Below are positions 9,625-20,398 of a stretch of DNA of 64,000 nt, one piece after another. The notes below the pieces were generated by a model. It saw only the letters and a list, made by a program, of their open reading frames with translations, had not been told where the DNA came from and searched no databases. Position numbers and translations under genes: made by a program. This DNA comes from Tretioscincus oriximinensis. Lineage: Eukaryota > Chordata > Lepidosauria > Squamata > Gymnophthalmidae. Position 1 is the first letter of the stretch, and every line of letters begins with the position of its first letter. The stretch lies in the NCBI GenBank assembly GCA_022410635.1, contig JAJVDF010000017.1, positions 3,446,358 through 3,510,357 of the forward strand, read 5' to 3'.

Positions 9625-11340
9625 CTTTAGGAAGGGAGCAAAGCCAAAAACTAATTTCAATTTCAAGGAAGTCTTTATGGTTCTCTGTAGCTGCCCATTT
9701 TAAGAGCTGCCAGGCATGATATATGATAAGCAAATATGTGTGTTATTCATAGAATTAACTTTTTTCCCTTTTTTGGTACATATTTCTATTTTCTGCACAT
9801 ATTTCTATTTAATAATATATTATTTTGCATTCTTGCATTGTGCTTTTTTCTTTTGCTACAAGCAATCTTAATTTTTTACTTTGGAAATGCAGTGAAAAGA
9901 TTAGACAGAGCANAGTATATTGTTCTTCCACAAAATTCTAGGTTCAATACTGGAAGGAGGAAGATGGCAGGAAAGGGCAGGGAGGAGGAGGAAGAGGAGG
10001 AGAAGGAAAGAAAAAATAAAATAGAGGANGGGCTAGAGATTATTAAAAAGTATGGAGGTATGAGATAACTTTTCCAGTTCTGAGAAACTGGTTTGACAAC
10101 CCTCAGTTCCAACCACCACTGCCCTAGAAAAACCTAGGCAATTTCTAAGCCAATCATAGGAAATCTGAAAAAATAATAGTAGAACAGAAACATGTTATGC
10201 ATGTCCAGCCATTTATGGAAGGGGTTCTGTGTTTATATTTTTCAAAATGTGTCCAAACTTCAACTGATGCAGCTATCTCAAGTATTTGAGAGGTCAAAGA
10301 GGAGAGAGAGAAAAGAGTGAGGAGTAAACCTGATTTTATACATTTCAGATGACTGATTCACGCTGGCAATCCTGGGAAATCTACACTTCTGAGTTCTTAT
10401 TTGGGGAAGCTTTGATTGAAAAGGCTTCACATCCCATGAGGCCAATATGTAGATGAGACATTAAGAAAGACTATAATGCCCTGTTATTACCACCCAACAT
10501 GTGACTAACAAGCACAATGGCCTGGGAATACCATTCATTCACCAATTTGGGCTGCTATTGAATTCATCCTCTTGTTCGAGATCTTCACCCTGAAAAGCTT
10601 TCTCTGCAAAACCCTGTGGTCATTCAAGGAGAAGGAAATNTGGATACTGAAGTGCTAATTGTAATGGAAGATTTCAAATCCAGTGAATTGACAGACAAAT
10701 CTCAATAAAGTTAGGATCCAAATCAGGATTTTCCTCCCTCTCCAATCTCAGAATCCTTTAAAAAAAGCGGGGGGGGGGGGCAGTAGTGAGCATTGAAAAA
10801 GCAGCTGTTAAACTTTGAAACGTAACAGAGAACAACAATTAATCAGTCATTTTTGTACTACAATTCTTGGATACTGATATTTCATTATTAAGAGTCCAAG
10901 AAAACAAAATATTTATTTCAGAAGCATTCAATGCNTGTTACATTTAATATGTATGAGGTGTATGGTATACACTGATGCTGTGTCATTGTTAATCCATAAC
11001 AGATTTGCTTGCTTAATTCATGTTCTTTCTTCAAAAAATTGGCACTCAAGATTACTTACAAGTATACTACTAGCCCATCCTTTCCCATACCCCAAACACA
11101 TAAAATACAAAAATGTAAACTACTTCTAAGAACACTGTAATCCTATGAAATGACATCATATTGACAATACATAAAGTATATTTAAAATTAGCAGTGAGAA
11201 GAAATGGTGTGGAGAAATGCAGTGGAGAAATGGTGGAAGAAGAAGAAAAAGAATTAGTTCTTCAAGCCATGTTTCTAAACTTGAAGGGAATCAAAGCAAC
11301 TTTCATAACTTTCTGTTTTTCTCTTAACAACTGATACCTT
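9625..11340. other. No gene; purine-rich and poly-G simple repeats
   Basis: A GAG/GGA-rich run lies at about 9955-10015, which gives an artefactual Glu/Lys-rich frame. A homopolymer G run lies at about 10769-10780. The rest is anonymous. Confidence 0.6.
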
Positions 11341-11344
11341 GTAA

Positions 11345-11500
11345 CGTATGTGGAGCTGAGACTGCTCCGAATAACACCTTGAGTCACCCAAGGTCACCTA
11401 GATGGCTCCATGGAAATGTGCAGAAAAGAACTGGGAGACTTCCAGATAAGAATTCGACACTAATTACTAGATCAGATTGGCTGGCTTTGATTTCCCCAAA
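11345..11500 (-). mobile_element. tRNA-derived SINE (family B), degraded
   Basis: AGTCACCCAAGGTCACCTAGATGGCTCC and the following 80 bases align to the better-preserved antisense SINE at 25.45-25.61 kb (CCCAAGGTCACCCAGCTGGC...). The tRNA-like head is barely recognisable here. Confidence 0.55.
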
Positions 11501-12000
11501 CCAAATTTTGATATGCCATTTGTGNAAATCCATTTCAGAGAGATTAAAGAGAGTCTTTCGATCAGAAANTTGTTTCTTCATTACCACAGCAGGCTAATGC
11601 ATAACTGTCACAGGTTTATTAGTCAAATATCAGGTGTAATTTCAGTTGCTCCATTAAATTTGTTAATGTTATTTGTGCTATAATGGAACAACTGAATGAA
11701 AAATGAGAAAAATAAATAATGTTAACATCTTACAGGAGGGTCTTATAAATACTTTTTTGTGAATNAATGGGAGAAACTGAAGAGACAAAATAAGGATTAC
11801 ATCTCTTTAATAAACTTTGCCTCATTTAAATTTAATTGTTACAGATATTATCTCCGTTAAATAATTATTTTCCTTCTTTTTGGACCATTAATGGGAGAGA
11901 GTGCAGTATAAATTGTATTGGTCAGAAGAACTGGATTAAGTCAGTTCTTTTTCCTGGTTTAAGTCCAGTTCTTGAATATTGAAACTGAACTAAAAGTATA
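11500..12000. other. Nothing recognised
   Basis: AT-rich sequence with no supported feature. Confidence 0.5.
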
Positions 12001-12003
12001 TTC

Positions 12004-12631
12004 TGGCTGCATTCTCACTAGCAGAAAAAAAAACAGGACCGAAAGCTANGTGGCTTTGCACTGAGTGAACACAATTCCCCAGTAATCCCATAGGAGAAGC
12101 ACTTTTGCAATGNGTCATTCACAAAGCCACANGTTGCTGGAACAGAGTTCTCCCTCAAAAGCAACAACAGGTGCAGTTTTTCCCAATTCGAGCTAACTGT
12201 CNCTAGTTATGGTTTGTCTTTAGGGGGAGTGCCTCTGTGCGAATACTTCTGCGCACTGCTGCTGTGCCACCATTTTGTTCTAACCTTGAGGAGGCAACGG
12301 AGATTTTTAAATGGTTGCTTTTGTTGTTGGGCTCTAGTTTCACGTAAAACTAAATATCTGTATTAAATTTTTGTAATTATGGATTTGCACAAAATTCGGG
12401 CCCATTTTTTTTAAAAAAAAGGCAGGATGGAGCACAGGAAGAGGACATTCTAAAAGAGATTACTCACCCAATCTAGCCATTAACTCCAGAAGCCAATGCA
12501 AATATTGTGCAGGGGATGAAATGGAGCTGCAACAGAGGGGAAAAGGAAGAAAACGGTGGAGGGGAAAAANGGTGGAAAACACTTCACAGTTCTCAAAACC
12601 NCTTCTTTCACCCACGTGAGAACACAGCCTC
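12004..12631 (+). mobile_element. Unclassified TIR-bearing repeat, copy 2
   Basis: Homologous end to end with 7299-7877. The left end GGCTGCATTCTCACTAG and the right end CACGTGAGAACACAGCC are imperfect inverted repeats, about 14 bases each (right end inverted: GGCTGTGTTCTCACGTG). Noncoding. The ~630-bp length and inverted ends suggest a non-autonomous DNA transposon. No convincing target duplication remains, consistent with age. Confidence 0.65.
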
Positions 12632-12634
12632 TGA

Positions 12635-13600
12635 TTTCAGCCTTAATTTGAATTACTCTTTTAATTTTTGGCACACGACATATAATTCATGAGTATTGAC
12701 CTCAGTTTAACAAATGTTTGCTGGGGTGACTTTTTATTATTTGAACTGAACCAAGTAATAAGGATGCCTTAGGAAGAGTATGTGAATAACATTTAATATG
12801 ATAATATCCTATAGAATAAAATATAATGACTTCTCTCTCTTTTTTTTTAAGGAAGAATTTTCAGGAAACATAAACTATTTCATAAAAAATATTGATTACA
12901 GATATTCAGGCAAGTTTTGGTTTAAAAAAAAATATATTGTGGATATCAGAAACAGGAGTTAGGCTTCAGTTGACAGGGAATTAATGTCACTTTTGCTTTA
13001 CCAGTGCTTCCTGTTAAAGTAAGAGGCCTTTTCTTCCTCGTGACAGACTTCTGCAGATGAATAGTTGCTCATGTCAAAGAGCTATTACTATGCTAAGCCT
13101 GTTAATAGCATGGAATACATCCATTCTGTTTTCCCAATTTTGGAGGAGAACTCTGCAATTTATAATTTGACTGGAAGAATTGGAACTTTTACAAATGTTC
13201 AGTCTTTCAAAAGACTACTTTTAATGACAGAAAAATGTAATTGCNATAGAATAAACAATCCAGTATCAATTAAATTGAATATTGTCTTTTGGGGGTCTGT
13301 TAGTTTATGTTGTCCAGTTGCAAATCTGACCTCAAACATTGCAGCAAAAATAAAATGATATTTACAATTTATGTTGTAATAAATTAATACACTTCTCTTT
13401 CTATTAGTTCTTATTATCCTTTTTTTCAGGCAGTATGGATCAAATGTTTAAATAAGCCACTAAATCTGATATATATATAGTAAGCGATATAAATTACAAG
13501 AGTCGAATTGTGATCATAAATTCTAACATAGTATCTTTGTCAATGTCTCACTAGAAACAATTTGACTCACCATAGGAGATGCACCAACAAAACCTACCAA
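12635..13600. other. Nothing recognised; small (AT)n at about 13470
   Basis: AT-rich anonymous sequence. A short ATATATATA run lies at about 13470-13480. No exon or repeat boundary supported. Confidence 0.5.
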
Positions 13601-13639
13601 ATTCTTTGGGAGAAATAGTCTTACAATTCCTTATTGTAA

Positions 13640-13976
13640 ACATAATAGCACGGAAGCTGAGCACTAAGGGCAACGCAACCCACCAATACCCTTCGGATGG
13701 AAGGTGACCCTATGGTCAACCTGCTCCGGTCCTTCTTCTTTCGAAGCGGACTGGACCCAAAGGGGAAGGGTTCCGGGGAGGGGATATGGGGGAAGGGTAA
13801 TGGGGGCACCATTAGAATAGGCATGATTACAATCTGGGAACCTCATAGGCAGCCAATCATCTCACAAGTGTTAAGATGGCCAACTTAAAAGTAATGACGC
13901 TCAACATAAATGGTATGAGCACCAATATGAAAAGATTCAGACTAAACAAACTCATTCGAGACTCAAGGANCCTCTT
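13640..13976 (+). mobile_element. L1-clade LINE fragment spanning the start of ORF2
   Basis: An ATG at 13876 opens a frame reading MANLKVMTLNINGMSTN and MKRFRLNKLIRDSR. This matches the N-terminus of L1 ORF2 (the TLNINGLN...KRxRL block that begins the apurinic endonuclease domain). The upstream 13640-13875 is GC-richer and would be the region between ORF1 and ORF2 or the ORF1 end; its left boundary is a guess. The fragment stops abruptly at about 13976, where a CR1 end begins. Catalytic endonuclease residues lie beyond the break, so this is only a stub. Confidence 0.65.
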
Positions 13977-14475
13977 CGGCCTTGAAAGGTGACGTTTGAG
14001 ACGTGATCTGATTGAAGTGTACAAAATCATGCATGGGATGGACAGGGTGAATAGAGAAAAAATGTTTTCTCTATCACACAACACAAGGACCAGAGGGCAC
14101 TCCTTAAAACTGTTGGGTAGAAAAGTGAGAACAGACAAAGGAAAGCATTTTTTCACCCAGAGGGTCATTGGCCTGTGGAATTTACTTCCTGAAGAGGTAG
14201 TGGTAGCTTGGATAGATTCAAGACAGGACTAGACAGGTTTATGGACACCAAGGGTATATATGGATACTAGGATGGATGTCTGGATGTTGCCTCTGGGATG
14301 GACCAACAGGCAGGACTCCTGAAATACCATTTGCAGAGAGTCATGAACAGGTGCATATTTTGCTTTCCTCTGTTCGGACTGCCCAGGTGCATCTGGTGGG
14401 CCTCTGTGTGACACAGAATGCTGGACTTGATGGGCTGTGGCTTGATCCAGTATGGCTCTTCTTATGTTCTTATGA
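13977..14475 (+). mobile_element. CR1 LINE 3' end (sense), with ORF2 C-terminus
   Basis: The segment 13996-14210 encodes the CR1 ORF2 C-terminus: RRDLIEVYKIMHGMDRVN, RTRGHSLKLLGRKVRTDKGK, then FFTQRVIGLWNLLPEEVV. The 3' UTR follows, with GGTGGGCCTCTGTGTGACAC and the tail CTTCTTATGTTCTTATG, a two-unit octamer repeat typical of CR1-type 3' ends. It is the best preserved of the CR1 ends here and a useful reference for the other copies. It is 5'-truncated into the L1 fragment. Confidence 0.9.
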
Positions 14476-14477
14476 AT

Positions 14478-14575
14478 GTAAGCCTTTGGGTGAAAAAATA
14501 CCCTTATAAGCTGCTTTGAATCCCCTTGGGTGAGAAAAGTGGGGTATAAAAACCCAGGTCTTCTTCTTTGATATC
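14478..14575 (+). mobile_element. SINE family A, 3' part only
   Basis: GTAAGCCTTTGGGTGAAAAAATACCCTTATAAGC...GAGAAAAGTGGGGTATAAAAACCCAGGTCTTCTTC matches the 3' third of the SINE copies at 22.7, 27.9, 30.7 and 48.7 kb. It directly abuts the CR1 tail. Confidence 0.7.
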
Positions 14576-14689
14576 ACTTGAGCTTTTAGCAGAGGTCCAT
14601 GCTAGAAGCCATCTGCTTTAATAGAGAGCCAACTAAAGCACCTCTTCTAAAATAGAAAATTAACCCAAGATTTGAGAGGTTAATACAGA

Positions 14690-14860
14690 GGTAAGGTTGG
14701 CAACAACAGCAACAAAAAAGCAAGGCAGAAGTGCAGGTGCAACTTATAATGCCTGCTGCATTTGCTGAAATGTCCTCTTTGATATGCCCATTAAAGATAT
14801 AGCACTGTTGTCCTGCTTTTCCTAGTAATCCTATATATTGGGAGATTACTGTTCTAATTA
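14690..14860 (+). repeat. Dispersed repeat, copy 1 (also at 25.98-26.09 kb)
   Basis: GAAATGTCCTCTTTGATATGCCCATTAAAGATATAGCACTGTTGTCCT matches the block at about 26028-26082, just upstream of the NDUFS4 promoter. The class is unknown. Confidence 0.5.
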
Positions 14861-14861
14861 A

Positions 14862-15775
14862 AGCCTCACCTAACGGTCTCCTTTGTATCAGTTTGTTTTG
14901 CTGAGGTTACATTTGCTTTTGATTACCATGGAATGCTTTGCAGTAACTCCATTACACCACATGATTCTCTTGGTTTTGAAAAGATAAGATACTGTATGGC
15001 TTGAAAACCAGCAGAGTTGGATTTTACTTAGTAATTTACAAGATATTACTAAGCAGATGAATTAGGAAATACTAGGTTAATTGATTTAAAGATATAGCAA
15101 AGAGATTGTATCTGGAAATGAATTAGTATTAAAATGATTACGATATGTGCTAGAGGAAATCTGATCTTGCTCAAAGGAATAGATGGATGGGTATGTTTAC
15201 CTCCCAGATCTGAGATATTGAACTTACTTGTTGTTGAAAGTGCTTTGAAAGACCTTTTTTTGTACCTATATCATTTGAGAGGGGAGAAGGCTATAACAGT
15301 TTAAACTTGTACCAATTTAAATAAAATGGCCAGCTGGAGGATTATTATTATTGACTGTCAAAGCACAATATAAATTACAGCACCAATGTTCGAGTTGTTC
15401 TTCACAACACACCAGGCCCTTCCCAAACACCTAGAATGCCATTATGTATTGACAAATGATGTGTGCATATTCCAGTAGTGTGACAGATGGTGAGAATTGT
15501 TTCATGTGCAGCCCATGTTTTTAGGGAGTACACCCAGTGTGCCAATAACCACTAGGACCACTGAATTTTGATTTTTAGGTCTTAGTATTTTTCAACCTTT
15601 CCCAGTTCTTCCTCTTCTACTCTGTTGTCTCTGGGTATGGTGATCTCCACAATTCACCCCTCCCCCTGATGATAGTGAACTTTGGTGGGTTATATTGTCA
15701 TACATTGTCTCTCTGTATTTGAAAATCTCATAATTCTTTTGCCTGGCCATTTTCTACCATTTTCTCAACTCTCAA
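14862..15775. other. No gene; one repeat-like complex block (15.35-15.70 kb)
   Basis: Most is AT-rich and anonymous. From about 15355 to 15700 the sequence is more complex (for example CACACCAGGCCCTTCCCAA, GTGTGCCAATAACCACTAGG). It reads like an old interspersed element, but I cannot name the family. Confidence 0.4.
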
Positions 15776-16260
15776 CCTCGAAAGATGATGTTTGAGAAGT
15801 GATCTGAATGGAGTGTACAAAATAATGCATGGGATGGATAGGGTGAACATTGAAAAATTGTTTTCTCTTTCACACAACACCAGGACCAGAGGGCATTCCT
15901 TGAAACTGATGGGCAGAAACGTGCGAACAGACAAAGGAAAGAGGTGCATCGGCCTGTGGAATTTACTTCCTGAAGAGGTGGTGGTAGCTAACAGCTTGAA
16001 AAGCTTCAAGACAGGACTTGACAGGTTTATGGATAACAAGGGTATAAATGGGTACTAGGATGGATGCCTGGATGCTGCCTCTGAGATGAAGCAACAGGCA
16101 GTACTCCTCAAATACTATTTGCAGGGAGTCATGAACAGGTGCATATTTTGCCTTTTTCTGTTCCAAGTGTATCTGGTGGGCCTCTGTGTGGGACAGAATG
16201 CTAGACCAGATGGACTATGGCCCNATTCAGTATGGCTCTTTTTATGTTCTTATGTTCTTA
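15776..16260 (+). mobile_element. CR1 LINE 3' end (sense)
   Basis: Same family as 13977-14475. It encodes MRSDLNGVYKIMHGMDRVN, RTRGHSLKLMGRNVRTDKGK and GLWNLLPEEVVVANSL. A deletion after DKGK removes the FFTQRV block. The tail is TTTTTATGTTCTTATGTTCTTA. Confidence 0.88.
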
Positions 16261-16405
16261 ACCAGTGGAATAACACAAGAAGTGGTAAGTTCTTCTCTGC
16301 AGGAAGTCTTTAAACAGAGGTTAGATAGACATCTGTTTGGGNTGGTTTAATGGATTTTGCAATGAACAAGGGGTTGACTCCCTCATTCTATTATTCTTTT
16401 AAATT
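16261..16405 (+). mobile_element. Classic CR1 3' end fragment
   Basis: AGAAGTGGTAAGTTCTTCTCTGCAGGAAGTCTTTAAACAGAGGTTAGATAGACATCTG is the standard CR1 end (ORF2 terminus into the 3' UTR), ending in a degenerate ATTCTATTATTCTT tail. It differs in subfamily from the adjacent copy at 15.8-16.26 kb. Confidence 0.7.
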
Positions 16406-19400
16406 TTCCTAGGGTCATGGAGCAAATTCAAACTCATTATAAGTTCTATCTGTGGCAATAGTTGTCAAACTGTGCTTCTGCAAATGTTCTTGAGTAATAT
16501 TTCCAGCAGGAGTGGAATATTAAGAATTGTTCATGAATATCTGGAANATTACAATCTGAGAATAACCTGCAGCAGCAAAAGGAAAATTACCCATTTTACA
16601 GTCTATACTCTATACCATTAGATAGCAAAGAGAAATTCTGTAGAAAAAACATCTATTGCACAGTTCTTCTCTTATTAACAAATTTCATTGGAAATGCCTA
16701 GTAAGTTCTTTGTTCAATAAGAGGGAGAACATCTTCATCATTGCCAACTTACTGAAGCTAATTTAAGCCGTGTTCTATCAAAGATGGAGTAACCCCATCT
16801 GTGGAAGCTGAGTCTGGAAAAGAACATCTTACTAAGAAAAAGAATAAACACATTTTAACATTCCTTTAAATCCATGGGAAGGCCTTCTTTGCAATAGGAT
16901 AATATAAGAAGCTGCACCTTGTGAAAAGTTTTTTCTTCTGTAGCCTTAAATTATCATCTTTCAGGCTATTATGCTATGCAAGCAATCCCATGTCCTGGGC
17001 TGCTTTTTCCTTTCCTAGCCCAAGATGCCTTTTATGCTTCCAGCAAGGGTAGCCAATATCAACTTTCTTCCACACTAATGTCCTGGGCAGAGGTATAAAA
17101 ATATCAGTGCATACTCAAGCTGGGGAAGTGCATGAGTAGATTCCAACCAGGATATAGTTGGTTGTTATAGTGGAAGTGGAAGCATTTAGGCACCTTCTGT
17201 TGTTTCAGTCTTCATTAACTTTTAAAATTATGTTAATAAATGTTTTTAAATATGGGAACTCCACAACATGTGTATTACAGATAAGTCTGTAGCTTTAATG
17301 GATAGGAAAAGCGGAACTATCAACAGGTGCTGTAAACATTATAAATCACACCTGGTGAAAATTTCTCTTTTCCACAGCTATAAATTATCCCCCCTGTTTT
17401 TGGGTAACTCTAAAGACAACAAATGCTACTCGATTTCTCCCCCTACATAATCATTCAATCAGGCTCCCCCCCNNNNAAANAAANAAANAAACATGGGTTT
17501 CAGGATGGTACAAAAATGTTGTTCCAGTGGTTTTAAAATAGGCACTTCAATAGAANACATTAAGTACTCAATTAAGGTGGGAATCACAAAACCATCATAA
17601 AACTTTTGACCTTGGATTTCGAGGGACTGTCAGATTTCAGGTTTTATATTTACATCCTGTGTTCGGTATCTCCTGGCAGCAGCTGAGACAAAGTGGGGGC
17701 AGTGCAGCGTCTTGTTGAAAATATTAGACACATTCTAAAGATGGATCAACTAAAGAGGGTCTATTTAACTATGAGCAGTGAGATCTAGTAGACAAGGCAT
17801 CCATCAAATTTACAATATGTTGGGGTTTTGCTAAACCAGACTCAGAAGTCCCAGTTTTTTCCCAACCACCAGACTTCAAAAAGAACAACAAAGAGAGATT
17901 TTCCTTCCAGCAAAGAATGATTAGCATTTAACATTATTATCTACCGATGTGTCTGATTTACACTGCTGGAGGCACAAGAGCCAATATAAGCAGCTCCCCT
18001 TTCATTGTTCATTGGGCTCAAAGCTGATTTAGGCATGCCCAATATAGTTCTTTTGAAGGAAAAAAATCTGTGAATGTATATAGAGCATATGGCTATAAAA
18101 ATTCAAAGAAAAAAAATCTGTTTTATCTCTTTCTCCTCATGGAAAACATAACCAAATCTACCCCACAGAAGAATCTATAAAGGGGAACAAGAAATGAGGG
18201 GGCTTTTGCATAGACAATGCAATAAAAGAAAAGAAAATCCGTGCTTACGTCAAGGAATAATAAGAGTTTCTTACTGCATTGCCACTTAAAAGCCTGAATC
18301 GTCAGTTTGCGAGGGGGAAGAGGAACGAGAGGTCAGCAACGTTGTAAAGTATTTTCAGTCTTATAATACTTAAGTTGATGTGTACTATAAACATGAAAAA
18401 ATAAATTCAGAAATTAAACAAAGACAAAAAAGTACAACAAGATATTTCAATGGAAATACAATTTTGAAATGCAACTTTTTAAAACAAAAAAATCACTTTG
18501 GGAAGAAAAAGGTGCCATGGCTAAGTGAGCTTTGAATCTTCCTGTGTTTCTTAGTTTCATCTGCAAAACATGCCTCTGTGCCTTTATTTTGGAGCATGTT
18601 GACATAACTTCAATTGAAATCCAAGATGTCTGCTAATAGTGAAGAAAGTGACATGCTCTGCTTTCAATACAGATTACACATACAAATGGGGTGATGCATA
18701 CATACTCTGAGACACCTGTTGCCATTGCATGTGGCTACACAATGGCAAATATGCTTTTTAGGTGCTCTCATGAGAAAGTGAAGATGTAGGGGAAAAGTCT
18801 AAAAATCCAAAACAAATTGCAAAAGAAGAATAAAAAAATTCAGACAATTTGACTATAAAAATAGGTTTAAAAATATCCAAATATCATAGTATGTAAAATA
18901 TTCAACATGGAATGTTCAGATAACGACCCTGCTCTTCAAATGCCAATCTACTTTGCAAAAGGTCACTGTTAGATTCAGGCTCTGATGATAATAATCCTGG
19001 CGCACCCAAAGGTCCAACAGTCCAGCCCGTTGTGCACTGAAAACTCTAAAACAAGAGTCCAGGTAGCATTCAGCCAATAAATTTTAACTGCACAATTTTC
19101 ATCAAGGAGATATCAGAAATTAAAATAGTATACAATTGCCAGCAGTGGCTTAATACAGTAATAAAGTAAAAAGCAATGTTAGCGGCCACACTAAACTCCA
19201 TTTAAAAATGTCATGCATGACAAAAAAAAANCCAAGAATTTTATGAATTCTTGCAGAATACCTCAAAATGTCAGCCATAAACTGGAAAGACCAAATGTGG
19301 GAGGGAAAATATATTTGGTATATATTATATAAATTAATAAAACAAGGACTGGGAATTTAGTTCATTTTTGGTCTCGAACAACCTGGTCATATCCCTGTTG

Positions 19401-20398
19401 CCACCATGCCAAATTTTCCTGGATCTGCTTTGTCTGGTGAAAGGTAAGCTCCAGCATGGTGGTGAAGGGTTGTAGAAAGGAGTGTGGCAATTCCAGTGTG
19501 AGGGTACAGTGTGTGTGTGCAATGGCAGAAGAATGCAGTGGGATGTGTGCAGGGGATGTGCGGCAACAGTAGCAGAGAGTGCAAGAGTGATATGTGTGAT
19601 TGCAGGGGCAGCTGTAGACAGGGACAACAGTAGCAATAGGATGCAGCAAAAGAGGAGCAGGAGGAGGAGTTGCAAAGGAGACAGGAGTACAGTGGTGGGG
19701 TGGGTGGGTGGCTGTGCATGTAGATGAAGTCCTCCATGCTTGAGCTGAGTTACTTCCTTCCCTGCTTGGGTTTGCTTCTTACAGCAGAAATGGACTCAGA
19801 CCTAGGAAAATCCATGTAATAGATAACACTGATGGGTGCAGGAAAGTCCACAGGGGAAAAACTGGAAATAGACTTCCACATCTGACTACTCTTAGAAACA
19901 GAATGGGCTCCACATATTTAAAAATTTAGGTGTGATGTATTCATTCCATTACTAATTATTTTGATTCCCACAAATAATTGCATAGTTAAATACCATTAAT
20001 TGGCAACAACAAAAAACTGAGGTCAGAGAAACAATGACAGTGCAAAGACACTGTCGCGGAAGGCACAGTGTAGAGTATCATCTGCATAGTAAGGGGAGAA
20101 ATACAATATAGCATCTCTCAGTGCTCTCTACTGTGTAATCCTAGGGGCTGTTCATTTATTTCAGGGGCACTTTGAATGGGTGATGACATGGCTGAGTGGA
20201 ATTGCAAATAGCAATGAAATAGAAATAAAGTACTGGCAGTGGCCAGGTCCTATAGTATGCCAATTTGACCCTCCACCAGAAAGGCTGTGGCACTTCTAGT
20301 TGACTCTTCCACGGAGCATGTCCTAATCAAGTTATGTGTGGAAGTAGCCTTTCTTGTCTTTTACCAAATAAAGGCACAATCGCATGCATTGAATAAAG
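16406..20398. other. Intergenic; no gene recognised
   Basis: Nearly 4 kb without a supported exon or large element. An assembly-ambiguous C-run followed by (AAAN)n sits at 17465-17491. The G/T-rich segment 19480-19720 yields long low-complexity antisense frames (Leu/Cys/His-rich) that I regard as spurious. Some non-repetitive stretches (for example 17.95-18.36 kb) could be conserved noncoding DNA, but nothing in the sequence alone proves this. Confidence 0.5.

Noticed and set aside
19334..19737. Three overlapping antisense frames of 95-116 codons, Leu/Cys/His-rich
   Set aside because: They come from one G/T-rich low-complexity stretch, overlap in different frames, and show no domain or splice sites.
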